Assembly: GCA_963736285.1 (NCBI GenBank)
Contig: CAVTOA010000002.1
Span: 248,001-312,000 of the forward strand
DNA: 64,000 nt
Reading direction: 5' to 3'
DNA from: CAVTOA01 sp963736285
GTDB lineage: Bacteria; Actinomycetota; Actinomycetes; Mycobacteriales; QHCE01
The notes under the pieces are model-generated. The model saw only the letters and a list, made by a program, of their open reading frames with translations. It ran no database searches and was not told the origin of the DNA. This document shows positions 1 through 8,595 of the stretch, one piece after another. Position numbers and translations under genes: made by a program. How positions within the stretch are numbered: position 1 is the stretch's first letter; the number at the start of each line of letters is the position of its first letter.

Positions 1-1028
1 AGGGAGTTTCCTTGCCCTACAACGGCTCGGTGGCTCGGATCGTGTTTGGACCGGTCACGTTGGCCCGGGTGCGCCGCTGGCTCAAGAACGGCAACTTTGA
101 CGTTTTGCACCTGCATGAGCCGCTCGCGCCTAGCATTTCCATGTTGGCGTGTGTCCTCGCGCAAGGCCCCATCGTCGCGACCTTCCACATTGCCAGCGAT
201 CGATCCCGCGCGGTTGCTATTGCGCACGCCGCTCTTCAGCCTATTTACGAGAAGATCACCGGGCGGATCGCCGTGTCAGCGTTGGCTCGGCGGTTTCAAG
301 TGGAGCATTTGGACAGCGGCGGGGTGGAGATTCCTAATGGGGTCGACGTCAGTCGGTTCGCGCATGCCGAGCCACTACCCGGTTGGCCAGGCGAGGGTGG
401 CAGCATCGGATTTTTAGGACGCTTCACAGAGCCACGCAAGGGTTTTACAGTTCTGTTGACAGCCTTCGATCAACTTGTGGAAAAGCGGCCCGACCTGCGG
501 ATGCTGGTGGCTGGGCCGGGCGATAGTAGCGACGCCCTCCATGGAGTTCCGCAGCGGTTGCGGGATCGCATCGTGATGTTAGGCATGGTCTCCGATGCCG
601 ACAAAGCGCGGATGCTTCGCAGCGTCGATATTTACGTGGCGCCCAACGTCGGTGGGGAATCGTTTGGGATTGTGCTCACAGAGGCGATGGCGGCTGGGGC
701 GGCGATCGTCGCCAGTGATCTTGATGCTTTCCGTCGAGTGCTTGCCGATGGTCGGGCGGGCGCGCTTTTTTCCACCGGCGACCCTGACGCCTTGGCGGCG
801 CTATTGGCGTCGCTGTTGGACGATTCCGTGCGACGACACGAGCTCAAGGAGCAAGCCAGCAGCGTGGTGCAGGCCTTTGATTGGCCGGTGATTGCCCGAC
901 GAGTGCTGGATGTCTATGCCAGTGCGATCGACGCCAGCCCCGTTTCGGTGATCGAGGATGAGGCCGCGAGTACACGGATGCCGGGTGAGCTTAACAAGTT
1001 GGCTAAACAGCTATGGAAGAGTACTTAA
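1..1028 (+). CDS. pimA: Phosphatidylinositol alpha-mannosyltransferase PimA, 5' end outside the window
   Basis: GT-B glycosyltransferase (GT4) that moves mannose from GDP-mannose to phosphatidylinositol on the inner face of the membrane, the first step of PIM, lipomannan and lipoarabinomannan synthesis. The frame is already open at base 3, and the TTG at 12 lies inside conserved sequence, so it is not the start. Family length of about 380 residues suggests some 40 are missing. Visible are the end of the N-terminal domain (FDVLHLHEPLAPS), the start of the C-terminal Rossmann domain (GFLGRFTEPRKG) and the donor-sugar motif ESFGIVLTEAMAAGA. In mycobacteria pimA lies near pdxS, as here, but an ABC exporter now separates them. 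Confidence 0.93.
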   Translation, partial: GVSLPYNGSVARIVFGPVTLARVRRWLKNGNFDVLHLHEPLAPSISMLACVLAQGPIVATFHIASDRSRAVAIAHAALQPIYEKITGRIAVSALARRFQVEHLDSGGVEIPNGVDVSRFAHAEPLPGWPGEGGSIGFLGRFTEPRKGFTVLLTAFDQLVEKRPDLRMLVAGPGDSSDALHGVPQRLRDRIVMLGMVSDADKARMLRSVDIYVAPNVGGESFGIVLTEAMAAGAAIVASDLDAFRRVLADGRAGALFSTGDPDALAALLASLLDDSVRRHELKEQASSVVQAFDWPVIARRVLDVYASAIDASPVSVIEDEAASTRMPGELNKLAKQLWKST

Positions 1029-1046
1029 ACAAATTCACGTGAACTA

Positions 1047-1835
1047 TCAGGCATCGAGTTTTACAAACTGACCCGACGACTGTGACCGCCCGAGCATCCA
1101 TCGAAACAGCAGAATCGTTGCGGTGAGATAGACAGCGTTAAGGCCGCACATCCATAGCGCTTGGGTGAGGTCTATGCCGCTGTGGGTGAGGCCTCTACGT
1201 GCGGCTTCGAACACGTGGGTCGGTGGTAATGCGAGCGCGATTCCACGCAGCGGTTGCGGCAGAAGGCTCACCGGAAAATACGCGGCACACAGCGGTTGAA
1301 ATAGAAATACCACGCCCCAAGATAACGCCGCTAGGCGAATGCCGAACACAAAAATAATACCCAAGATAATCAAACCGAGTGACCAAGCAAATACTGACAA
1401 GTTGACAAAGAACAATGCCAGATTGGCGATACCCAGGCTCAGAATATGTAAGTCGAAAAAAGCTTGAGCCATGCTGGCGACAATGGCCAACGTCACCAAC
1501 GACTTTGTAACGGCGACGAGAATTCGCCCTACAAGATATTCGAAAAACGTGAGGGGAGCAACGAACATATTGCCAAAATTGCGGGACCAAATATTCCACA
1601 TACTAGACACTGATATGGAATATTGAGTGACACGGACAATCTCCCATAACACGACGCCTAGTAATAGGTAATAAGCGCCCGTTTGCTGAGTAACGTCAAA
1701 GAGATAGCGAGAGGCAAAGCCAAAGACGAGTGTCCCCATTACTGAGAACAAGTAGTTATCGATAATTACTTCCATTGATCTTCGGGTGATATAGAAATCT
1801 TGGACTAATATGCTCCATATCCTTTTCCAAGACAT
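1047..1835 (-). CDS. ABC-2 type transporter permease
   Basis: Polytopic membrane protein of 262 residues with six likely hydrophobic segments, typical of ABC-2 exporter permeases (drug, polysaccharide or lipid export). It starts 2 bases after the stop of the ATPase at 1838-2755, so the two surely form one transcript and one exporter. Its tail converges on the end of pimA with an 18-base gap. The DNA is visibly richer in A+T than the neighbouring housekeeping genes, and the pair sits where related genomes keep pimA and pdxS close together, which suggests a later insertion. The substrate cannot be told from sequence; no biosynthetic gene lies beside it. Confidence 0.82.
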   Translation of the reverse strand: MSWKRIWSILVQDFYITRRSMEVIIDNYLFSVMGTLVFGFASRYLFDVTQQTGAYYLLLGVVLWEIVRVTQYSISVSSMWNIWSRNFGNMFVAPLTFFEYLVGRILVAVTKSLVTLAIVASMAQAFFDLHILSLGIANLALFFVNLSVFAWSLGLIILGIIFVFGIRLAALSWGVVFLFQPLCAAYFPVSLLPQPLRGIALALPPTHVFEAARRGLTHSGIDLTQALWMCGLNAVYLTATILLFRWMLGRSQSSGQFVKLDA

Positions 1836-1837
1836 TC

Positions 1838-2755
1838 CTATTTACCTCGCGCTATGTTGAGAAAGACGTCATCCAAAGTGGCTCGGCGAATCTCAATGTC
1901 CACAAATTCGAAGCCAGCGCGTCCAATGCTGGACAGCGTTTGCCCAATCGCCTGCTCATCGACGCTGATCCGTACCGCGTGGGTGCCTAGGGTGCCAGCG
2001 ATGAGGTGCCGTTCTAAACACCACTGGTGCAGCTTGTCTTGCTCGTGTGCCACAGTCAGAATGATGTCGGCGTTGGGGATTCTTCTCGTTAATTGTGTCG
2101 GTGTATCGCGCGCGGCTACCCGTCCGTGATCCAGAAAGATGACTGAGTCGCAGATCCTGGCTATTTCGGACATATTGTGACTGGTGTAGAGGACCGCGAT
2201 TCCCCGTTGCTCCCGCAACTCCTCAATGAGGCTGAGAGTTTTGTCGGCGATGTCGGGGTCTAGAGATGCTGTGGGCTCGTCCATTAACACGATTTCGGGA
2301 TCGTTGATTAATGATTTAACGAGGTTAACACGGGTCTTCTGACCGGCAGAAAGAGAAAGAAAATTCTGATTACGTAAGTGATTTATCTCGAAGTAATCGA
2401 GAAGTTCGTCAATTTTCTTTCCACAACCTTTGACTTGGTACAGGTGAGCGAATACGTGAAGATTCTCTAGTACAGTAATGCGAGTTTGTAAAGAGTTGTA
2501 CGCAGAGGTGAAATTGATCCTTTGTAAACAGGCTGAGCGCTTTTTGCGGAAATCCATGTCAAAATAACGAATTCTGCCGGAATCGTATTTAGTGAGACCG
2601 AGAAGCATATCTATTGTGGTCGTTTTACCTGCTCCATTGGGACCCAGTAGACCAATTATTTCGCCGCGCTTTACCGAGAAAGAGATTGAGTCCACCGCGC
2701 ATAATGAGCCGAAGTTCTTTGTTAAGTCACAGACGTCGAGCAATGTGTCATTCAT
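1838..2755 (-). CDS. ABC transporter ATP-binding protein
   Basis: Nucleotide-binding subunit of 305 residues for the permease that follows it. In order it shows Walker A (LLGPNGAGKTTT), the ABC signature as LSAGQKTRV rather than LSGGQ, Walker B with catalytic Glu (IVLMDEPTASLD) and the switch His (YTSHNMSE). About 80 residues follow the ATPase domain, as in ATPases of ABC-2 drug or polyketide exporters. The start is the ATG giving MNDTLLDVCDL. Like its partner it is A+T-rich compared with its flanks. A role in export is an inference from family; the substrate is unknown. Confidence 0.87.
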   Translation of the reverse strand: MNDTLLDVCDLTKNFGSLCAVDSISFSVKRGEIIGLLGPNGAGKTTTIDMLLGLTKYDSGRIRYFDMDFRKKRSACLQRINFTSAYNSLQTRITVLENLHVFAHLYQVKGCGKKIDELLDYFEINHLRNQNFLSLSAGQKTRVNLVKSLINDPEIVLMDEPTASLDPDIADKTLSLIEELREQRGIAVLYTSHNMSEIARICDSVIFLDHGRVAARDTPTQLTRRIPNADIILTVAHEQDKLHQWCLERHLIAGTLGTHAVRISVDEQAIGQTLSSIGRAGFEFVDIEIRRATLDDVFLNIARGK

Positions 2756-2885
2756 GGCCGAGGAAAAGTATCAGATCGGTGTGCACCATGCCACCGATGT
2801 GGCGACCAACTAACTCGCCACTGACAACCTCATCACCGCATCTGTGCGCTGAACCACCACCTGAATCTGCCGTTAACATGTGTGA

Positions 2886-3407
2886 GTGACCTACCTCGTA
2901 GTAGTGGTAATCGCGGTCTCGCTGCTTGCGTTGTATATCGCCTGGTTGGCTGGGCGGCTGGCGCGACTACATGGGCGAGCTGAGGCGGCCAGATCAGCGC
3001 TTCATGTGCAATTGCGAAAGCGGGCGCAGGTTGCGTCGTTGCTGGCAAAAGACCATGCGCTGGTGTTAGGGAGTTCTGCTGGCCCTATTGAGGCTGCCGC
3101 TTATGCCGCCTTGGCTCACGACAATGATCGGGAACAAAGCGAGAACGAGCTGACCCGAGCGTTGCGGCTGCTGCCTTTGGAACCACAAGACCTGTTGTTG
3201 GCTGAGCTTGTCGCCGTAAATAGTCGGCTAGAAGTTGCCCGCCAGGTGTACAACGACGCCATTCGCGACACCTTAGCTTTGCGCGGACAACGTGTGCCTC
3301 GAGCGCTGCGGCTCGCCGCCCATTGGCCGCCGCCATGTTATTTCGATATTGATACAGAATTTGTTTCTGCCTTGCCACGTCCGCGTCCGTCCAAGATGGC
3401 GGCTTGA
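2886..3407 (+). CDS. Membrane-anchored LemA-like conserved actinobacterial protein
   Basis: Protein of 173 residues starting at GTG. One N-terminal membrane helix (residues 2-22) is followed by a helical region with the pattern AGRLARLHGRAEAARSALHV and later NSRLEVARQVYNDAI, which resembles LemA-type helices. From memory, Mycobacterium Rv2609c, which lies between pimA and pdxS, has a similar N-terminal part fused to a NUDIX hydrolase domain. Here the protein stops after the short PRALRLAAHWPPPCYFDID segment and has no NUDIX box. Position next to pdxS matches that family. Function unknown. Confidence 0.6.
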   Translation: MTYLVVVVIAVSLLALYIAWLAGRLARLHGRAEAARSALHVQLRKRAQVASLLAKDHALVLGSSAGPIEAAAYAALAHDNDREQSENELTRALRLLPLEPQDLLLAELVAVNSRLEVARQVYNDAIRDTLALRGQRVPRALRLAAHWPPPCYFDIDTEFVSALPRPRPSKMAA

Positions 3408-3560
3408 TCACCGCACGCGCCAGTGTATGTGCGTAAGCGGGTTCATCGCGTAGCCCCGTACATCCCTAGCCGTGGGCCGAGCCTTCAGCGGTGCTGACTA
3501 CGATGGATCCAAGCAGCGTTGTGCACGGTGATGACGCAGAAAATCAAGATGAGCTTCGAG

Positions 3561-4516
3561 ATGAGCGAGGTCCTTGTGTCCGCAGCCAGTAGCCACAGCG
3601 TCGCATCGGTCAGCGGTCTGTCCGGTCCAGCCTCTGCCAACACCGGCACTGCCCGGGTAAAGCGTGGCATGGCTGAGATGCTCAAGGGCGGCGTGATCAT
3701 GGACGTGGTCACACCTGAGCAGGCCAAGATCGCCGAGGACGCGGGTGCGGTCGCGGTGATGGCGTTGGAGCGAGTTCCGGCCGATATTCGCGCGCAGGGT
3801 GGCGTGGCTCGGATGAGTGACCCAGACATGATCGACGGCATTATCGAAGCGGTGTCGATTCCGGTTATGGCCAAGGCGCGCATCGGTCACTTCGTGGAGG
3901 CTCAGGTGCTGCAGGCGATCGGCGTCGACTACATCGACGAGTCCGAAGTGCTCACACCGGCCGACGAATCACATCACATCGACAAGTTCGCGTTTACGGT
4001 GCCATTCGTGTGTGGGGCAACGAACCTTGGCGAAGCGTTGCGACGTATTTCCGAGGGTGCGGCGATGATCCGCTCCAAGGGTGAGGCCGGCACGGGCAAT
4101 GTGGTCGAGGCCACTCGCCATATGAGACAGATCCGGGGTGACATCGCCCGTTTGTCTACGTTGGACGAGACTGAGCTTTATGCCGCAGCGAAGGAGCTGA
4201 GGGCTCCCGTCGAACTCGTGCGCGAGGTGGCGCAAGCTGGAAAGCTTCCGGTGGTGTTGTTTACCGCCGGAGGGCTGGCGACACCCGCCGACGCGGCCAT
4301 GATGATGCGGCTAGGGGCCGAGGGTGTTTTCGTCGGGTCAGGAATCTTAAGTCGGGTAATCCGGCTAAGCGCGCCGAGGCGATAGTCAAGGCCACCACAT
4401 TGTTCAACGATCCTGACGCGATAGCCAAGGTCTCGCGGGGCCTTGGTGAGGCGATGGTCGGTATCAATGTCAGTGAATTGCCCGAGTCCGAGCGCTATGC
4501 CGGCCGGGGCTGGTAG
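3561..4516 (+). pseudogene. pdxS: Pyridoxal 5'-phosphate synthase lyase subunit PdxS, reading frame broken by one missing base
   Basis: PdxS condenses ribose 5-phosphate, glyceraldehyde 3-phosphate and PdxT-derived ammonia to pyridoxal 5'-phosphate. The TIM-barrel sequence is clear: GTARVKRGMAEML, ALERVPADIRAQGG, PVMAKARIGH with the imine-forming Lys, and RSKGEAGTGN. Near 4350, within GSGIL, the frame is lost; adding one A to the AA at 4349-4350 restores KSGNPAKRAEAIVKATT through to AGRGW and the stop at 4514-4516. Everything outside that point is conserved, so a sequencing or assembly error is more likely than a dead gene. The start is uncertain: ATGs at 3531, 3549 and 3561 are all possible, none with a strong ribosome site; 3561 fits family length best. 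Confidence 0.85.
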
Positions 4517-4583
4517 GCAACGGGTTTCGCGGGGCTTACTCCCCGAGTTCATCGGCAGACGTGCACATCGGGAGGAAGCAGCG

Positions 4584-5267
4584 TTGCGTCAGACGGTAGT
4601 AGGCGTACTCGCATTACAGGGGGATGTGCGCGAACACAGCGAAGCGCTACGCGCGGTGGGGGCAACACCAGTGCCGGTCCGGCAGCCTCGCGAGCTGGAC
4701 CTTGTTGAGGGGCTGGTCATTCCGGGCGGCGAGTCGACCACCATAAGCCGGCTTGCGGACGTCTTCGAACTGCGCGAGCCGATCGTGCGGCGCATCGCGG
4801 CGGGGATGCCTGTCTATGGCTCCTGCGCCGGGATGATCATGCTGGCGGAATCCATTATGGACGGTCGGGCGGACCAGCGTCCTTTCGGCGGCATCGACAT
4901 AGTTGTTCGACGCAACGCATTTGGCCGTCAGGTCGATTCGTTCGAGACCGAGGTGACGATGGCCCGCATCGTAGGAGCGCCGGTACGTGGGGTGTTTATT
5001 CGCGCACCGTGGGTCGAGCACGCGGGGCCGCACGTTGAGGTGCTGGCGCGGCTGTCGCGAGGCATCTCCCTGGGCTCGGGTGCTCACGAGAAAAGCACCG
5101 TGCCTGGGCCACCTGAGGCCACGAAGGGGCCCGGTACCATCATCGCGGTGCGACAAGGCAACCTGCTTGCTACGGCGTTCCATCCAGAATTGACCGGTGA
5201 CACGCGAGTGCACGCATTGTTTGCGGCGATGACCGCAAACGCGAGCCAGCACGCGGTCAGCCAATAG
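4584..5267 (+). CDS. pdxT: Pyridoxal 5'-phosphate synthase glutaminase subunit PdxT
   Basis: Class I glutamine amidotransferase of 227 residues that feeds ammonia to PdxS in the PLP synthase complex. Visible are GVLALQGDVREH at the N-terminus, the substrate loop PGGEST (residues 47-52), the nucleophile Cys81 in YGSCAGM, and the His-Glu pair in AFHPEL near the C-terminus. TTG at 4584 is chosen as start because it follows GGGAGG at 4570-4575 and gives the normal N-terminus; the frame is open further upstream without homology. It follows pdxS by 67 bases. In M. tuberculosis a thioesterase gene (tesB2) lies between the two; it is absent here. Confidence 0.93.
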   Translation: MRQTVVGVLALQGDVREHSEALRAVGATPVPVRQPRELDLVEGLVIPGGESTTISRLADVFELREPIVRRIAAGMPVYGSCAGMIMLAESIMDGRADQRPFGGIDIVVRRNAFGRQVDSFETEVTMARIVGAPVRGVFIRAPWVEHAGPHVEVLARLSRGISLGSGAHEKSTVPGPPEATKGPGTIIAVRQGNLLATAFHPELTGDTRVHALFAAMTANASQHAVSQ

Positions 5268-5339
5268 CGGCACACATCGGCATCCGTCAAGCGATCGACA
5301 GAGCACAGTGGACACGACACATATAAAGGAGACGAAGCG

Positions 5340-6088
5340 GTGAGCGGCCACTCGAAGTGGGCAACCACAAAACACAAGAAGGCCGTTGTCGACGCCAAGC
5401 GCGGCAAGATGTTCGCCAAGCTCATCAAGATGTTGAGGTCGCCGCGCGCACTGGCGGGGCAGACCCCACTGGAAACCCCACCTTGTTCGACGCGATTCAA
5501 AAGGCAAAAAAGAGCTCGGTCCCTAACGACAACATCGATCGCGCGGTAAAGCGCGGTGCGGGTCTTGAAGGTGGAGGCGCCGACTACCAAAACATCACCT
5601 ACGAAAGCTATGGCCCGGCGGGGGTGGCGTTGCTGGTCGAGTGTCTGACCGATAATCGCAATCGGGCCGCCGGCGAGGTGCGCACGGCTTTGAGTCGTAA
5701 CGGAGGCAACCTCGCGGATGCGGGCAGTGTGGCCTACATGTTCGCCCGCAAGGGTGCGGTGATCGTGCCCTCACAGGGCCTAGGCGACGATGATGTCCTG
5801 TTAGCGGTCCTTGACGCCGGCGCTGAAGAGGTCAATAACTTAGGCGATTCCTTCGAGGTCGTCAGCGACCCAACGGATCTTGTGGCGGTGCGCTCCGCGT
5901 TGCAGGCAGCCGGTATTGACTACGACTCCGCCGATGTCAGCTTTATCCCCAGCGTGACGGTGCCACTCGATCTCGACAGTGCGCGCAAGGTATTCAAGCT
6001 GATTGATGCGCTGGAAGACTGCGACGATGTGCAGAACGTATTCGCCAACTTCGACGTCTCTGATGAGGTCATGCAAGAGATCGACTGA
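5340..6088 (+). pseudogene. yebC: YebC/PmpR-family regulator, frame broken by one missing base
   Basis: YebC/TACO1-family protein: members act as DNA-binding regulators or help ribosomes through difficult sequences. GTG at 5340 follows AAAGGAGA and gives MSGHSKWATTKHKKAVVDAK. The frame is lost after KLIK near 5430; adding one A to the single A at 5430 gives KNVEVAARTGGADPTGNPTL and joins the rest (FDAIQKAKKSSVPNDNIDRA to VMQEID). About 249 residues when repaired, normal for the family. As in pdxS, the single lost A with otherwise intact sequence points to an error in the sequence rather than true inactivation. It lies just upstream of ruvC, the usual arrangement. Confidence 0.85.
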
Positions 6089-6146
6089 CGAGTTCTGTCC
6101 GGCGTGCGTGTCGGTTGTTCACCGTCTCAGTGAGACCGGTACCGTA

Positions 6147-6162
6147 TCGAACGTCTGTTCGG
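6147..6162. promoter_or_regulatory. LexA SOS box upstream of ruvC
   Basis: TCGAACGTCTGTTCGG contains the Gram-positive/actinobacterial LexA core GAAC-N4-GTTC (6149-6160) with no mismatch and extra symmetry at its flanks. It lies 30 bases before the ruvC start and 59 bases after yebC, the right place for an operator that lets LexA repress ruvCAB until DNA damage. The repression itself is inferred from the motif. Confidence 0.82.
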
Positions 6163-6191
6163 ATATTCGTGAGCGGTGAGTTCGGAGGTCT

Positions 6192-6728
6192 GTGGTGCGC
6201 GTGCTTGGCGTTGACCCAGGGCTCACCCGGTGCGGGGTAGGGGTAGTTGAAGGCGCCGCAGGTCAGGCTTGCCGCATGATCCATGTGGGTGTGGTGTGTA
6301 CCCCTCCCGATGACGACCTTGGTGCCCGGTTGGTCGCGCTCGACGAAGCCTTCAACGCAGCGATCCTCCAATTTAGACCCGATGTCGTGGCAGTGGAGCG
6401 GGTGTTTAGTCAGCACAATGTGCGGACCGTCATGGGGACCGCTCAGGTAGGAGCGGTTGCGCTTACCGCAGCTGCCCGGGCCGGTGTGCCAGTTGCGATG
6501 CACACACCCAGCGAGGTCAAAGCTGCGGTCACGGGCAGCGGGCGCGCTAACAAGGAGCAAGTCACGAGCATGGTGACGCGGCTGCTTCGGTTAACCGAAC
6601 GCCCCAAGCCAGCTGACGCCGCTGACGCTCTCGCGATTGCCATGTGCCACCTGTGGCGTGCTCCCACGCAGGCGCGTCTTGCGGCAGCGGTACAGCGTGC
6701 GGCAGGGCTGGTGGCGCGCGGACCGTAG
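6192..6728 (+). CDS. ruvC: Holliday junction endodeoxyribonuclease RuvC
   Basis: Resolves Holliday junctions by paired nicks after RuvAB branch migration. The 178-residue protein has the RNase H-like fold residues: Asp8 in LGVDPGLT, Glu69 in VAVERVF, and the DAADALAIAM cluster (Asp142 and Asp145) near the C-terminus. Two adjacent GTG codons (6192, 6195) could serve as start. It is the first gene of ruvCAB behind the SOS box at 6147. ruvA starts 40 bases after its stop. Confidence 0.95.
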   Translation: MVRVLGVDPGLTRCGVGVVEGAAGQACRMIHVGVVCTPPDDDLGARLVALDEAFNAAILQFRPDVVAVERVFSQHNVRTVMGTAQVGAVALTAAARAGVPVAMHTPSEVKAAVTGSGRANKEQVTSMVTRLLRLTERPKPADAADALAIAMCHLWRAPTQARLAAAVQRAAGLVARGP

Positions 6729-6768
6729 AAGCCATCGACGTGGGCTGAGTAGTAGCCGGGGAAAACGC

Positions 6769-7380
6769 ATGATCGCCAGTGTTGCCGGCGTCGTCGGCGC
6801 CGTGGCCCCCAATGGTGCCGTGGTGGAGGTCGCTGGGGTCGGCCTGCTGGTGCAGTGCGGTCCGGCGACTTTGGCGACATTACGGGTCGGCGAGGCGGCT
6901 CGGTTGTTTACGAGTCTGGTGGTCCGCGAAGACGCGCTGACGTTGTATGGCTTCCTGAGCGACGATGAGCGGTCAATTTTTGAGCTGTTGCAAACCGCGA
7001 GTGGGGTGGGTCCTCGGCTTGCCCAGGCCATCCTGGCCGTCCATTCGCCTCGCGGCGTGCGCAGAGCGGTTGTCAACGGTGATGTATCTGCTCTGACCCA
7101 AGTATCGGGTGTAGGTAAGAAAGGCGCGGAGCGGCTGATTCTGGAACTGAAAGACCGAATTGGTCAGATCGATGATTCCGACAGTACCTCCGGAGAGGCC
7201 GCACAGTCTTCATCGGCCGATTGGCTGGAGCCGGTTCGGCAAGGCCTGGTGTCGTTGGGGTGGTCCCGGCGGGAAGCCGAGCAGGTCACGATGGAGATCG
7301 CTGCTACCTGCGACGACACGTCCATGTCGGTCAGTCGTGCCTTAAAGCAAGCTATAGCGATGTTGAGCGCTGTTCGATGA
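6769..7380 (+). CDS. ruvA: Holliday junction branch-migration protein RuvA
   Basis: Tetrameric junction-binding partner of RuvB, 203 residues. The order of parts is normal: N-terminal OB domain (MIASVAGVVGAV to LYGFLSDDER), two helix-hairpin-helix elements (ASGVGPRLAQAIL and VSGVGKKGAERLILELK) that grip the junction, an acidic Ser-rich linker, and a C-terminal three-helix domain (VRQGLVSLGWSRREAEQV) that touches RuvB. The start is the ATG at 6769. Its stop overlaps the ruvB start in an ATGA arrangement, so translation is probably coupled. Confidence 0.95.
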   Translation: MIASVAGVVGAVAPNGAVVEVAGVGLLVQCGPATLATLRVGEAARLFTSLVVREDALTLYGFLSDDERSIFELLQTASGVGPRLAQAILAVHSPRGVRRAVVNGDVSALTQVSGVGKKGAERLILELKDRIGQIDDSDSTSGEAAQSSSADWLEPVRQGLVSLGWSRREAEQVTMEIAATCDDTSMSVSRALKQAIAMLSAVR

Positions 7381-8426
7381 GCGACCCCACCACCACCATG
7401 ACATCGCCGGTGTTGGCCGTCGGCGAACGAGTGCTGGAGTCGGGTCTACGTCCGGAGATCCTGGCCGATTTCGTGGGCCAAGTCCGGGTCCGCGAACAGT
7501 TGGAGTTGCTGCTGCGCTCAGCGCAACAGCGAGAACGTCCGCCGGACCACATTTTGCTGTCCGGACCTCCAGGGTTGGGCAAGACAAGTCTGGCGATGAT
7601 CATCGCGGCAGAGCTCGGGGCGGCTATCCGCATCACGAGCGGGCCGGCGATCGAGCGCTCCGGCGATCTAGCGGCGATCCTCACTGCACTTGCCCCCGGT
7701 GACGTGCTTTTCATTGACGAGATTCACCGGATGGCTCGTCCTGCCGAAGAGCTGTTGTATTCGGCGATGGAGGACTTCCGTGTGGATGTCATCGTCGGCA
7801 AGGGACCAGGGGCAACAGCAATCCCGCTCGAGGTGGAGCCTTTCACGTTGGTGGGGGCGACCACTCGTGCTGGCTTGCTTACGGGGCCGATGCGTGACCG
7901 TTTTGGCTTCGTTGGCCACCTAGATTTTTACGATCCGGCTGAGCTGGAGCAGGTGATTGCCCGCTCGGCGCAGATTTTGCGGGTACACGTCGAGCCCGCG
8001 GGAGCTGCCGAGATCGCTCGTCGGTCGCGGGGGACACCGCGGATCGCCAACCGGTTGCTGCGGCGGGTGCGCGATTACGCGCAGGTCCGCGCCGAAGGTG
8101 TCATCAGTCGTGTGGTGGCGCGGCAGGCGTTAGCGGTCTACGACGTCGATGAGCTGGGGTTAGACCGGCTGGATCGGTCGGTCGTGGAGGCTTTGGTGAA
8201 TTCGTTTGGTGGTGGTCCGGTGGGGCTGACCACTCTCGCGATCGCGGTGGGCGAAGAGCCTGGCACGGTCGAAGAAGTGGCTGAGCGTTATTTGGTGCGA
8301 GCGGGGCTGATGCGGCGCACACCACGGGGGCGAGCCGCCACGCCAGCTGCCTGGCGGCATCTTGGCAAAACGCCACCACAACCCGCTAGCCTGGGAACCG
8401 AGTCATCAGACTCAGCGGAGGTTTAG
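7377..8426 (+). CDS. ruvB: Holliday junction branch-migration ATPase RuvB
   Basis: Hexameric AAA+ motor that pumps DNA through the RuvA-bound junction. The 349-residue protein has Walker A GPPGLGKT (63-70), Walker B FIDEIHR, sensor 1 in GATTRAG, the arginine finger region PMRDRFGFV, sensor 2 at GTPRIANRLLRRVRDYAQ, and a C-terminal winged helix (DRSVVEALVNSFGGGPVG). The ATG at 7377 overlaps the ruvA stop by four bases and gives the expected N-terminus. It is last in the SOS-controlled ruvCAB unit. Confidence 0.96.
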   Translation: MSDPTTTMTSPVLAVGERVLESGLRPEILADFVGQVRVREQLELLLRSAQQRERPPDHILLSGPPGLGKTSLAMIIAAELGAAIRITSGPAIERSGDLAAILTALAPGDVLFIDEIHRMARPAEELLYSAMEDFRVDVIVGKGPGATAIPLEVEPFTLVGATTRAGLLTGPMRDRFGFVGHLDFYDPAELEQVIARSAQILRVHVEPAGAAEIARRSRGTPRIANRLLRRVRDYAQVRAEGVISRVVARQALAVYDVDELGLDRLDRSVVEALVNSFGGGPVGLTTLAIAVGEEPGTVEEVAERYLVRAGLMRRTPRGRAATPAAWRHLGKTPPQPASLGTESSDSAEV

Positions 8427-8595
8427 GCAGTAAATGCCGCTCAGCCAGCATGGACGCATAAGCGCGTTTTGTCCTAGCTTGCTGGCTGCGCGTTTCGTCG
8501 ATTTCTCTGCGGGCTAGACTCGCCCGCTGTATCTCAATTCGTAGGCTCAGAATATCGAGCGTCCACTCGCTTACTTGGTCTAAAGGAGACAGTCC

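Noticed and set aside
4340..4360. Programmed frameshift in pdxS
   Set aside because: No slippery heptamer or downstream structure, no precedent in this family, and similar breaks occur in unrelated neighbouring genes.
4647..5507. Long open frame on the minus strand across pdxT and yebC
   Set aside because: It is a mirror of well-supported plus-strand genes; its protein is rich in His/Arg/Cys from reversed codons and has no recognisable domain.
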